Source: Bifidobacterium sp. (GTDB lineage Bacteria > Actinomycetota > Actinomycetes > Actinomycetales > Bifidobacteriaceae). From it: a stretch of DNA of 64,000 nucleotides. Below the pieces are notes generated by a model, which saw only the letters and a program-made list of their open reading frames with translations, had not been told where the DNA came from and made no database searches. The position numbers and the translations under genes were made by a program. This document shows positions 18,742-26,390 of this stretch, one piece after another. The stretch covers positions 124,001-188,000 of the forward strand of contig NZ_JALCCV010000001.1 of the NCBI RefSeq assembly GCF_022640935.1, read 5' to 3'. Every line of letters begins with the position of its first letter. Position 1 is the first letter of the stretch.

Positions 18742-19959
18742 CTACGCTACAATGCCGCGGGCAATGAGTTCGCGCGCAACCTCGCGATATTCCTTCGCCG
18801 TCTTGTGCCCGGGCGCGTAGATCGTGATCGGGGCAGCGGCGACATTCGCGTCGGGCAACTTGATGGAGCGCGATATCACCGAGTGGAAGACCTTCTCCTG
18901 GAAGGCTTCGTAGATGCGCTGGAGTACCTCTTCGCAGTGGAGGGTGCGGGTGTACATCGTCATCAGCACGCCGTAGACCTCGAGGCTGGGATTGATGCGC
19001 GAACGCACTTTATCGATCGACTGCATGAGCAGCGCCACCCCGCGCAGCGCAAAGAACTCAGCGGCCACGGGAATGATCACGCCATCGGCGGCGGTCAGCG
19101 CATTGACCGTCAGCAGGCCAAGCGAAGGCTGGCAATCGATGATGATGGCATCGTATTCGTCGCGGATCTGACGCAGCACGCCGGCCAGAATCTGCTCGCG
19201 CCCGACCTCGGTGACCAGCTGCACCTCGGCGGCCGACAGATCGATATTGGCTGGCATGATGTCGAGGTTTTCGAAATCGGTGTGCTGCACGATTTCATGC
19301 GGGTCTATCGACGCGTCGAACAGCGCAGTGTAAATCGTGTTGTCGACGGTGTTCGCATTGATGCCTAGGCCCACGGTGGCCGCACCCTGCGGGTCGAAGT
19401 CGACGATCAGCACACGTCTGCCGTACTGACTCAGCGCCCCACCGATATTGATGGAACTGGTGGTTTTGCCTACGCCGCCCTTCTGATTGCACATGGCAAG
19501 GACACGCGCCGGACCATGCTGGTGCAGGGGCTGCGGCGCGGGAAAGGTCTCATATCGACGACCAAGCAGATCAGTAGGCATGCTGTTCACCTTACCAAGA
19601 GGCCTGCTCACTGTTCCTTGGGACGAACTTGCGGCGCCGGTCGCATCGCCAGAGCCACCGAACGTCTCGCTGTTCTCGCCGACGTTGCTGGAGTCGCTGG
19701 CGTCACCAGCATCGTTGTCACCGCTAGACGCATTCTTCGCGACCTCACCTGTCTCGGCGGTATCGTCAACGGCCGGAACGCGCAAGGTGCCTCTGACCGG
19801 CAGCTGATCCTGCACCGCGCGGCGATACCAAATATCTGATGCATCCGACTGCGCGGCACGCGGCCTGAACGTTTCCTGAGCAGACTCGCCTAACTCGTCA
19901 GATTCGGATTCTTCGGGACCCTCAGCGTCCGGCGTATTCCAACGACCTTCGCCCTCCAT
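18742..19959 (-). CDS. parA: ParA-family chromosome partitioning ATPase with long acidic N-terminus
   Basis: This 405-residue deviant-Walker ATPase carries KGGVGKTT (about 161-168), the Walker A' and Walker B region VLIVDFDPQGAAT and IIIDCQPSLGLLT. It belongs to the ParA/Soj group found next to scpAB and xerD in actinobacteria and probably helps position or segregate DNA. Residues 1 to about 150 form a low-complexity extension rich in Asp, Glu, Ser and Gly (SSGDNDAGDASDSSN), absent from classical Soj. No parB or parS is seen nearby. GGAGG lies 4 bases before the ATG. It is separated from xerD by 128 bases that may hold its promoter. Confidence 0.9.
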   Translation of the reverse strand: MEGEGRWNTPDAEGPEESESDELGESAQETFRPRAAQSDASDIWYRRAVQDQLPVRGTLRVPAVDDTAETGEVAKNASSGDNDAGDASDSSNVGENSETFGGSGDATGAASSSQGTVSRPLGKVNSMPTDLLGRRYETFPAPQPLHQHGPARVLAMCNQKGGVGKTTSSINIGGALSQYGRRVLIVDFDPQGAATVGLGINANTVDNTIYTALFDASIDPHEIVQHTDFENLDIMPANIDLSAAEVQLVTEVGREQILAGVLRQIRDEYDAIIIDCQPSLGLLTVNALTAADGVIIPVAAEFFALRGVALLMQSIDKVRSRINPSLEVYGVLMTMYTRTLHCEEVLQRIYEAFQEKVFHSVISRSIKLPDANVAAAPITIYAPGHKTAKEYREVARELIARGIVA

Positions 19960-20087
19960 CGCCCCTCCGTTTCTGCCATATCTCTCGAATCGCTGCCGTG
20001 ATGCGCAGCGGCCGATCGCAATATCACCGATATATCATAACGCGCGGTATAATCGCACGCCCATGGATGCCGAATGCCATTGAGATC

Positions 20088-21014
20088 TCACCGCGCCCTG
20101 GGATGGGCGGTGAGATAGGTTTCGATGAGGTTTTCAGGGCTGACGTGCGTGTAGATCTGTGTGGTGGTGACCGAAGCATGGCCGAGCAGCTCCTGCACGG
20201 TGCGCACGTCGGCGCCGCCCTGGATCAGATGCGTCGCGAAGGAGTGACGCAGGGTGTGCGGATGCAGCGGCCGGTCGATGTGAGCCCGCTCTCCTGCCAG
20301 GCGGATGATCTCCCACACGCTCTGACGCGACAGCCGTCTGCCTCGTTTGTTGAGGAATATGGCCCGCCGCTCCGGAGTGCCTTTGGCCTTGCGTTCCAAT
20401 TCCGGCCGCCCGGCATTGAGATACGCAGTCAACGCTTCCTGCGCATACCGGCCGACGGGCACGAGCCGCTGTTTCGAGCCTTTACCGGTCAGCCGCACGA
20501 CACGCTCATCCAAATCGATATCGCTCAGATCCGCGCCGACCGCCTCCGAGACGCGCGAGCCGGTCGCATACATGAACTCGAGCAGCCCATGATCGCGCAA
20601 CACGACCGGGTCCTCGCTGCCACGCATCGCCGCGGCATCCAAAAGCCGCCCGACCTCGTCGATGCTGAGCACATCGGGCAAGGTGCTTGACGTCTTCGGC
20701 GCCTTTACCGCTGCTGCGACATCGTCGTCTACCGCATGTTGCATGAGCGCGAACTTGTGGAACTCATGGATGCTGGCGAGCCGACGCGCCCTGCTTCGCG
20801 CGCTCTCCCCCGCCGCATCAAGGAACGCGATGTAAGCCTCCACATCATGTTTGCCAATGGCTCTCGGCATGCTGATCTCGCGAGCCCGTAGCCAGTCGAC
20901 ATACCGACGGATATCGGATTCGTACGCCTTCACCGTCGCCCGTGAAAGCCCACGCTCCACATCGATGTGCGCGAGGAACTGCTCAAGCAGCGCATCGAAT
21001 CCGTTCCGTTCCAT
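20088..21014 (-). CDS. xerD: Tyrosine site-specific recombinase XerD
   Basis: This 308-residue recombinase has a SAM-like N-terminal domain (about 5-95) and a catalytic domain with Arg154 (ATGSRVSEA), Lys178 (GKGSKQR), His253/Arg256 (HPHTLRHSFA), His279 (LGHAS) and Tyr288 (TTQIYTHV). It is the standard XerD length and sits beside parA-scpAB, the usual actinobacterial context. It acts with XerC at dif. Upstream lies the odd 21109-21577 repeat region, which may contain or affect its promoter. Confidence 0.93.
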   Translation of the reverse strand: MERNGFDALLEQFLAHIDVERGLSRATVKAYESDIRRYVDWLRAREISMPRAIGKHDVEAYIAFLDAAGESARSRARRLASIHEFHKFALMQHAVDDDVAAAVKAPKTSSTLPDVLSIDEVGRLLDAAAMRGSEDPVVLRDHGLLEFMYATGSRVSEAVGADLSDIDLDERVVRLTGKGSKQRLVPVGRYAQEALTAYLNAGRPELERKAKGTPERRAIFLNKRGRRLSRQSVWEIIRLAGERAHIDRPLHPHTLRHSFATHLIQGGADVRTVQELLGHASVTTTQIYTHVSPENLIETYLTAHPRAR

Positions 21015-21108
21015 ACCGACCTATCCTATGCTGCCGCGCTGCACTGTGTGCGCCCACACGGCGCTGCAATGGGTCTGCCATGGGTCATAACGAGCCGCAC
21101 ATATTTTT

Positions 21109-21257
21109 ATTAAGCACATTGTACGATACCGCGAGATTTTTGCGATCGGACACAATACTGTACGAATCACACAAACCGCGCCATTGCAACGTTTCTCTTT
21201 GCCCGAGGCGTAGGGTCTACTTCGCAAAGTGCTGAAAAGACGAAAAAAGTGCTTAAT
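21109..21257 (+). repeat. 149-bp inverted-repeat-bounded unit, copy 1 (MITE-like)
   Basis: The unit is bounded by ATTAAGCAC (21109-21117) and its reverse complement GTGCTTAAT (21249-21257). Its right end, 21215-21257, matches the corresponding end of copy 2 in 39 of 43 positions, including 31 identical bases at the terminus. No reading frame is evident. Terminal inverted repeats, equal size and two copies suggest a miniature non-autonomous mobile element. No target duplication is obvious. It lies in the xerD-rplT gap; the rest of this 847-base gap holds copy 2, the 171-base spacer and the rplT terminator. Confidence 0.6.
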
Positions 21258-21428
21258 GCATGATTCTAGTGCCGAACTAGAGAACATATCCGAGAAAATG
21301 ATCTCAACAGAGCCGAAGTGAGCAATGAGCCGGCGAACCTTCAGATCAGCCGTATTCCCGAGCGGTTTCGCCCGGCTGACGCGCCTTCATCGGCATCTTC
21401 ATGAGCCGCCTGAAGCAAATCACCATTT

Positions 21429-21577
21429 ATTAAGCACTTTTTTCGTCTTTTCAGCACTTGCCCAAGTAGACGTGATTACGCCGTAACGATGAAACCGCGG
21501 AATAGCGCCATTGTTGGGATCCATTGCAACCGAAGAGGACACTGAATCAGGCGTCTATGCCATGGAAAGTGCTTAAT
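21429..21577 (-). repeat. 149-bp inverted-repeat-bounded unit, copy 2, opposite orientation
   Basis: Exactly the same length as copy 1, inverted, and 171 bases away. It starts ATTAAGCAC (21429) and ends GTGCTTAAT (to 21577). The long conserved end here is 21429-21471, the reverse complement of 21215-21257. The interior is diverged from copy 1. The two copies face each other and make a large symmetrical structure 21109-21577. Confidence 0.6.
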
Positions 21578-21687
21578 AGATAATCGAGAGGCCTGCCGGA
21601 TGCCGAGAAGACTCGTATAGCATCAACAACAGTCGCAGGGCTGCAGTCACCAGCCGGTAGGTTTCAGAGATACGGCGCCATCATCAC

Positions 21688-21754
21688 AAAAAAATGCTTC
21701 ATTCCCGGCGCAGCGGAACAATGAAACCATGTTCCGCCGCGCCGGGAATGAAGC
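21688..21754 (-). terminator. Strong intrinsic terminator of infC-rpmI-rplT
   Basis: A 24-bp stem pairs 21696-21719 with 21731-21754 (arms begin GCTTCATTCCCGGCG), with an 11-base loop and one G-U pair when read on the minus strand. A run of seven T on that strand (21694-21688) follows. It is 107 bases after the rplT stop. Confidence 0.85.
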
Positions 21755-21861
21755 GCATGCGATCTCGCACTCCTGCGGCGTTCATAGCCTTCACGAGTTC
21801 GTGGGCAAACGAATCAGCCAAAAGCCAGAAGATGCAAAGGGGCCGGATGCATCAATGTGCG

Positions 21862-22245
21862 TCAGGCGGAGATGGGGGCGTTGACATCCTCGGGCAGCGC
21901 AGACTTGGCCTGCTCCACGATCGCCTTGAAAGTGTCGGCGTCGGAAACGGCAAGCTCGGACAGGGCGCGGCGGTCCAGCTCGATGCCGGCCAACTTCAAG
22001 CCTTGCATGAAGCGGTTGTAGGTGATGCCTTCGGCGCGGACGGCGGCGTTGATGCGCTGGATCCACAGCTTGCGGAAGTCGCCCTTGCGCGCCTTACGGT
22101 CGCGGAAGTTGTAATTGAATGAATGCAGGAGCTGTTCCTTGGCCCTGCGGTAGGAGCGGGAACGCTGGCCGCGATAGCCGGAGGCCCTTTCGAGAACGAC
22201 GCGACGCTTCTTATGAGCGTTCACTGCGCGCTTGATACGTGCCAT
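21862..22245 (-). CDS. rplT: 50S ribosomal protein L20
   Basis: This 127-residue protein begins [20 protein letters not shown] and has the family stretch [17 protein letters not shown]. It binds 23S rRNA early in 50S assembly and in many bacteria represses its own operon. A short extension ([14 protein letters not shown]) follows the core. It is the last gene of infC-rpmI-rplT, 45 bases after rpmI, and ends at the strong terminator 21688-21754. A loose purine-rich site (GAAAGAAG) precedes the ATG. Confidence 0.97.
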   Translation of the reverse strand: MARIKRAVNAHKKRRVVLERASGYRGQRSRSYRRAKEQLLHSFNYNFRDRKARKGDFRKLWIQRINAAVRAEGITYNRFMQGLKLAGIELDRRALSELAVSDADTFKAIVEQAKSALPEDVNAPISA

Positions 22246-22290
22246 AGTAGTAACTTCTTTCTTTGTCTAGCGTCTATCACTCGTCGCAGT

Positions 22291-22485
22291 TCAGCGGCCG
22301 AGCAGCTTCTTCATGTTCTTGCTCTGCGCAGGTGCGAGCACCTGGTCGGCCTTCAGGGCGCGACGCTTGCGAGCGGACTTGTGTTCGAGGTTGTGTCGCA
22401 TGGCGCTGCCGGCCTGCATGAGCTTGCCCGAGCCGGTGACGCGGACGCGCTTCTTGGCTGCGGAATTGGTTTTCATCTTCGGCAT
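22291..22485 (-). CDS. rpmI: 50S ribosomal protein L35
   Basis: This 64-residue basic protein reads [20 protein letters not shown], the standard L35 opening. The start at 22485 is set by AAGGAGG five bases upstream; the frame continues nine codons further but those residues do not belong to the family. It sits between infC (about 130 bases away) and rplT in the usual order. Confidence 0.96.
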   Translation of the reverse strand: MPKMKTNSAAKKRVRVTGSGKLMQAGSAMRHNLEHKSARKRRALKADQVLAPAQSKNMKKLLGR

Positions 22486-22616
22486 TGCTGCCCTCCTTGT
22501 GCTTGATGCCACCCTGTGGCATCACAATGGTTCCGTCACCGCGTGTTGCCCGATGACTCGCATGATCAGCCGGAGAGCCAACTCCGGCATGACATTTCAA
22601 TGTGTGGCGCCCCGCA

Positions 22617-23318
22617 TCAGACCTTGTTCACGGCCCTTGGCTTTGGAACGGGAACGGAGTCCTGTTCCGCCGGAGCAGACTTGCCCTGTGCCTTTTCCGC
22701 CCCGTTCGCGCCGGTCTTGGCGGCCATGCGCGCCGCCTGACGGGCCTGGCGCTCGGCGCGCGACTGATCGCCGCGGCGGCGCTGCTCGGATTGCGTGTGC
22801 ACCTTCTTGGCCTTGGGCGTCAGCGTCATGATGATGTTGCGCCCTTCCTGCTTCGGGTAGGACTCGACGGCGCCGAATTCGGCGACCTCGTTCGCCAGCC
22901 GCTCCAGCAGTTCGACGCCGCCGATCGGACGCGACTGCTCGCGGCCGCGCAGCATAATCGTGACCTTGACCTTGTCGCCGCCATTCAGGAATCGTGTCAC
23001 ATGGCCCTTCTTGACCTCGAAGTCATGTTCGTCGATCTTCAGGCGGAAGCGAATCTCCTTGATCTCCGCCGTATTCTGGTTGCGGCGGGCCTCGCGGGCC
23101 TTGATCTTCTCGTTGTATTTGAACTTGCCGTAATCGATGAGCTTGGCGACCGGAGGCTTTGCGTTCGGTGCCACCTCGACGAGGTCAAGGTTCGCTTCCT
23201 TCGCCAGATTCAACGCGACCGAGGTGGCAATGACGCCGACCTGCTCGCTGTTCGGGCCGATCAGGCGCACCTGGGAGACGCGAATCTCGTCGTTGATACG
23301 TGGTTCGTCGCTGATAAT
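22617..23318 (-). CDS. infC: Translation initiation factor IF-3, non-canonical start codon
   Basis: This factor binds the 30S subunit and checks start-codon pairing. Family sequence begins ISDEPRINDEIRVSQVRLIG, upstream of any ATG, GTG or TTG at a sensible place. The frame there offers ATT (23318-23316) then ATC (23315-23313), preceded by AAGGATTGGAG. IF-3 genes of many bacteria use ATT or ATC as part of autoregulation, so I start at the ATT (233 residues); ATC is nearly as likely. A GTG at 23270 would cut off the conserved RINDEIR helix. The core ends near KVHTQ; an Ala/Arg/Lys-rich tail of about 55 residues follows, longer than in E. coli. Confidence 0.88.
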   Translation of the reverse strand: MISDEPRINDEIRVSQVRLIGPNSEQVGVIATSVALNLAKEANLDLVEVAPNAKPPVAKLIDYGKFKYNEKIKAREARRNQNTAEIKEIRFRLKIDEHDFEVKKGHVTRFLNGGDKVKVTIMLRGREQSRPIGGVELLERLANEVAEFGAVESYPKQEGRNIIMTLTPKAKKVHTQSEQRRRGDQSRAERQARQAARMAAKTGANGAEKAQGKSAPAEQDSVPVPKPRAVNKV

Positions 23319-23670
23319 TACTCCAATCCTTATATTCCTTCGCGGGACCAGATGAAAACTTCGGCAGCGGATTCATGGCACAGCAGCGAAGCGCCATATC
23401 AGGCGCATTGCATCGTCGGATGCGAATCGCAACTTCACGGTTCCCCGCGAACCTATTCGCAGCGAACCATCAGCTCTATGCCTTGAACCCGAAGCCATGA
23501 CAAGCTTCCAGGTGGGGTTGCCCCGCTTTCTTGATTTCTCAAGCCAGTCACCAAGTATATCATGCCCCCGGACAAGAACTCGTAGGCCGTTTTCGACCAT
23601 CACGGCAGCGAAGCCTTATCGCGCATCGCACACCCACGTATGCATCGGAAGCATGAAGGGCGGGCCTTGA
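23319..23670 (-). promoter_or_regulatory. infC leader region
   Basis: This 352-base stretch between the GH20 gene and infC has a possible -10 box TATACT (minus strand, about 23549-23554) without a good -35 at the usual distance. It has local inverted repeats (for example GGGG CAA CCCC near 23530) that would make a transcript leader of over 200 bases. infC leaders are often regulated by L20 or attenuation. A 76-codon open frame at 23373-23603 is probably chance. Confidence 0.35.
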
Positions 23671-25119
23671 TCAATGAAAGAGCGTTGTCGACTGATAATA
23701 GTCGCCGAATCCTAGCTTCGCCCAGAAGTCGGCGTAATCGCAGACATCCGCCGGTGCCTCCGAGCCGCGATCTTCGGCTCTTCCTCTCCATGCGAGGTCA
23801 GCGATCAGAGCGAGCCTCGGGAGGAGCAACGTGGCGATATCCGCGTCTTCGCGCACCGTCTCCGTCCACAACGCGCCCTCCACGCCGGAGGTCACGATGC
23901 CTTCTGCCCTCTCAAGGGAATGGCCTTCCAACACCCGCATCGAATCCTGAGGCTCATAGTTAGGAAAACCTAATGTCTCCATTCGTTCGTTTTGCGCTTG
24001 GTCACGGCTGCGTTCAGCGTATTTCCTGTCCAGATACATGAATGACTGGCGCGAATCGACGACATATGCGCCTTTGTCGCGCATACGCCGGGGATCTTCC
24101 CGGCACTGCGCGTACATGGCTGCAGCCGCATGCGCGTAAGGCTTGAAAGATGCAGGCCAAGACGCCGCAAGTTCCTCCTCGGAGGCTATATCATCCTGCG
24201 TCATCCAGTACTGATAGGCATCCGCGCGAGCATGCGCGCGCGAGGCCTCCTGCCACGCCATCGCCTTCCCGCCTCGTCGGTGCACGTCCTCGATCAGGGC
24301 GGTTATCGCCCTATCATAGGCTTCCTGGGCCATACCGAAGACCTCATCTCCCCCAATATGCACGTATTCGCCGGTCGCCAGCTCGCACAAGGCGTCTGTG
24401 CAGGAGTCGAAAAAAGCGTCGGCTTGCGGGGCATCCGGAGAAATATAGGAAAGGATGGGGTTGGCGAATTTTTGTTGTGCCAACTGTGGATACACGCTCA
24501 GCAAAGCAGCGCAATGCCCTGGCAGATCAATCTCCGGAATGAGGCAGATATGACGTTTCGCCGCATGTGCCTTCAGCTGGTTCAGTTGCAGAGGCGTGAA
24601 CACATCGGCAAGCATGCCTATTCGATCGAATCCCTTGACGGGAATCCTCCACGACTGATGATCGGTCAGATGAAGATGGAGGGCCGACATGCGATGCACA
24701 GCAAGCAGATCGATCACTCTCTCGATGGTTCTCTCTGAAGCCCGGTACCGTGCAACGTCCAGATTCAGCGACCGGTAAGAGTATGCAGGCCCGTCATCAT
24801 GTTGCGTCGGGGCGGACGCCGCACGCGGTGCGAAGAACGAGCACAGTGCGCGATATGCTCCTGTTGCGGTGGCTGCCGATATGGCAAGGCTGTCCGTATC
24901 CCAACGCTGGATGCGAAAACGTTCGTCGGATTCTTCCCGCACCGGACGTATCCCTTTGGCGCATGGCACCTCCAAGCCTTGGACGAGTGAGCATGCAATG
25001 GTCAGTGTACCGGCCGGAATGATATCCTGCGCTTCGCGCCCAACTGCGGAGCATAGATCCTCGAAATCGGACCAGGCACGCCGTCCCTCGTCCTCGTCTC
25101 CAGCGAAGTTGATATTCAC
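23671..25119 (-). CDS. GH20 family beta-N-acetylhexosaminidase
   Basis: This 482-residue glycoside hydrolase family 20 enzyme removes terminal GlcNAc or GalNAc. An N-terminal GH20b-like domain (about 1-110) precedes the TIM barrel: LNLDVARYRA, LHLHLTDHQSWRIP, LIPEIDLPGH, and the catalytic Asp258-Glu259 pair in HIGGDEVFG. There is no signal peptide, so it acts on imported sugars. The start is GTG at 25119, with AAAGGA 5 bases upstream. It is the last gene of the minus-strand glycoside operon starting at 32249. Its natural substrate may be a small GlcNAc glycoside rather than a polymer. Confidence 0.88.
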   Translation of the reverse strand: MNINFAGDEDEGRRAWSDFEDLCSAVGREAQDIIPAGTLTIACSLVQGLEVPCAKGIRPVREESDERFRIQRWDTDSLAISAATATGAYRALCSFFAPRAASAPTQHDDGPAYSYRSLNLDVARYRASERTIERVIDLLAVHRMSALHLHLTDHQSWRIPVKGFDRIGMLADVFTPLQLNQLKAHAAKRHICLIPEIDLPGHCAALLSVYPQLAQQKFANPILSYISPDAPQADAFFDSCTDALCELATGEYVHIGGDEVFGMAQEAYDRAITALIEDVHRRGGKAMAWQEASRAHARADAYQYWMTQDDIASEEELAASWPASFKPYAHAAAAMYAQCREDPRRMRDKGAYVVDSRQSFMYLDRKYAERSRDQAQNERMETLGFPNYEPQDSMRVLEGHSLERAEGIVTSGVEGALWTETVREDADIATLLLPRLALIADLAWRGRAEDRGSEAPADVCDYADFWAKLGFGDYYQSTTLFH

Positions 25120-25196
25120 GATTTTCCTTTCATCTATGCATGCGCATTGGCATACCTCAGGCTTGTCGGGTGCCTAGCCTCTGGACATGCTACATT

Positions 25197-26330
25197 TCAT
25201 GAGGTGCGGCGGATCGACGATACGGCCTTCCCTAGCGCAGCCGCGATGCGCCCCGCCATCAGATCGATGCCTTCCGGGCCGGGATGCAGTTTATCGACGA
25301 GAAGGCCGGCATCGGCAGGACCGAAGAACTCGCGGCCGTCCGCCACCGTCAACTGCGGATCATCGCGCTCTTGGGCGATTGCGGCGATGAGATCGCGGGT
25401 GCGTTGAAGGGTGAGGGCGCCTGCATCGTCGGCCACGTTGCGCTCGGCCACGGCATAATTGCCATCGGGCTGCATGACGATTGGCCCGGGGTTACGTTTC
25501 TGGATGGGGCAGTAGCAGGCTGTGGAGAGAATGATCGGGGTATGGGGCTGCTTGTCTCGTATCGTGTCAAGGAATCCGTGGAGAGCGGGCACGAAGAATC
25601 GCTCTCTCATCGAATCCGCATTCACTATGTTGATGCCGATCGCGCATGTGATGATGTCGGATGGGGTTTCGCCGATGGCTCGGGCCATGCATGGATCCAT
25701 CTGCGCATTGCCGGAAAGCGAGTAATCCCTGAGATGGAGCCCCAACGCCCTTGCCACCTGCTCGGGCCACCGCCTCGAAGGGCTTGGTGTCTGGGCGCCG
25801 TGCGAGATGGAACTCCCGTAATGCGTCCACCGGATCGTTCCGGGCGCGTCCGCCGGATCGATCGTACGCTGCGATCGCATGCCTATCAATTCGATCAGGC
25901 ACGTGTGAGGCAGCATGATGCAGAATGTCCCATCGCCGCCGTCTGCGGGCGCCAGGTCGATATGCATCGGCACACCAGGCCTGAGCGAAAATGTGCGGCT
26001 TTCCAGGTCGGGAACCAACCTGCCTGCGGATCGGACAGATATATCCGTAATGCGTGTGCCCTGGCCGTCACGTGTGGCCACGCTGAGCCTGTTATCCGCC
26101 TCTTCAAGCGCGTATCCGGCCAACGTCAGGGTGGCGGGTGCCGAGATGTGCACATTGAGATGCACTCCGGAAGGGCAGAATTCGTTCCATACGAACCACG
26201 GATCACGAATCTGGCTGCGGTACCGACGCGCTATGCGGTGCGGCATGACGCCGCCGAGAGGACCGGGGACGACATCAGCGACGCCATCGAGAAACGCCGT
26301 CATCTCAGCGGCGGTGCAGGAATAGGCCAT
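25197..26330 (-). CDS. SGNH/GDSL-type hydrolase (probable carbohydrate esterase)
   Basis: The 377-residue protein has an N-terminal beta-sandwich-like region (about 25-160) and an SGNH hydrolase domain. Block I is THYGSSISHG, with Ser174 as the likely nucleophile (GSS in place of GDS). Block II Gly is in SLSGNAQ (about 207), block III Asn in IGIN (234), and the Asp-His pair in DKLHPG (about 346/349). Such enzymes deacylate sugars. The ATG at 26330 has AAAGGA 5 bases upstream. It lies between the GH3 and GH20 genes of the operon, which points to removal of acetyl or other ester groups from imported glycosides. No signal peptide. Confidence 0.8.
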   Translation of the reverse strand: MAYSCTAAEMTAFLDGVADVVPGPLGGVMPHRIARRYRSQIRDPWFVWNEFCPSGVHLNVHISAPATLTLAGYALEEADNRLSVATRDGQGTRITDISVRSAGRLVPDLESRTFSLRPGVPMHIDLAPADGGDGTFCIMLPHTCLIELIGMRSQRTIDPADAPGTIRWTHYGSSISHGAQTPSPSRRWPEQVARALGLHLRDYSLSGNAQMDPCMARAIGETPSDIITCAIGINIVNADSMRERFFVPALHGFLDTIRDKQPHTPIILSTACYCPIQKRNPGPIVMQPDGNYAVAERNVADDAGALTLQRTRDLIAAIAQERDDPQLTVADGREFFGPADAGLLVDKLHPGPEGIDLMAGRIAAALGKAVSSIRRTS

Positions 26331-26390
26331 GGCATTCCTTTCGTTGCGACGGCTCGCCAATGATGCTTGGAGAGAGGAGCCGCCAATCTG

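Noticed and set aside
23373..23603. 76-codon leader peptide gene before infC
   Set aside because: No good ribosome site and no amino-acid pattern typical of a leader peptide.
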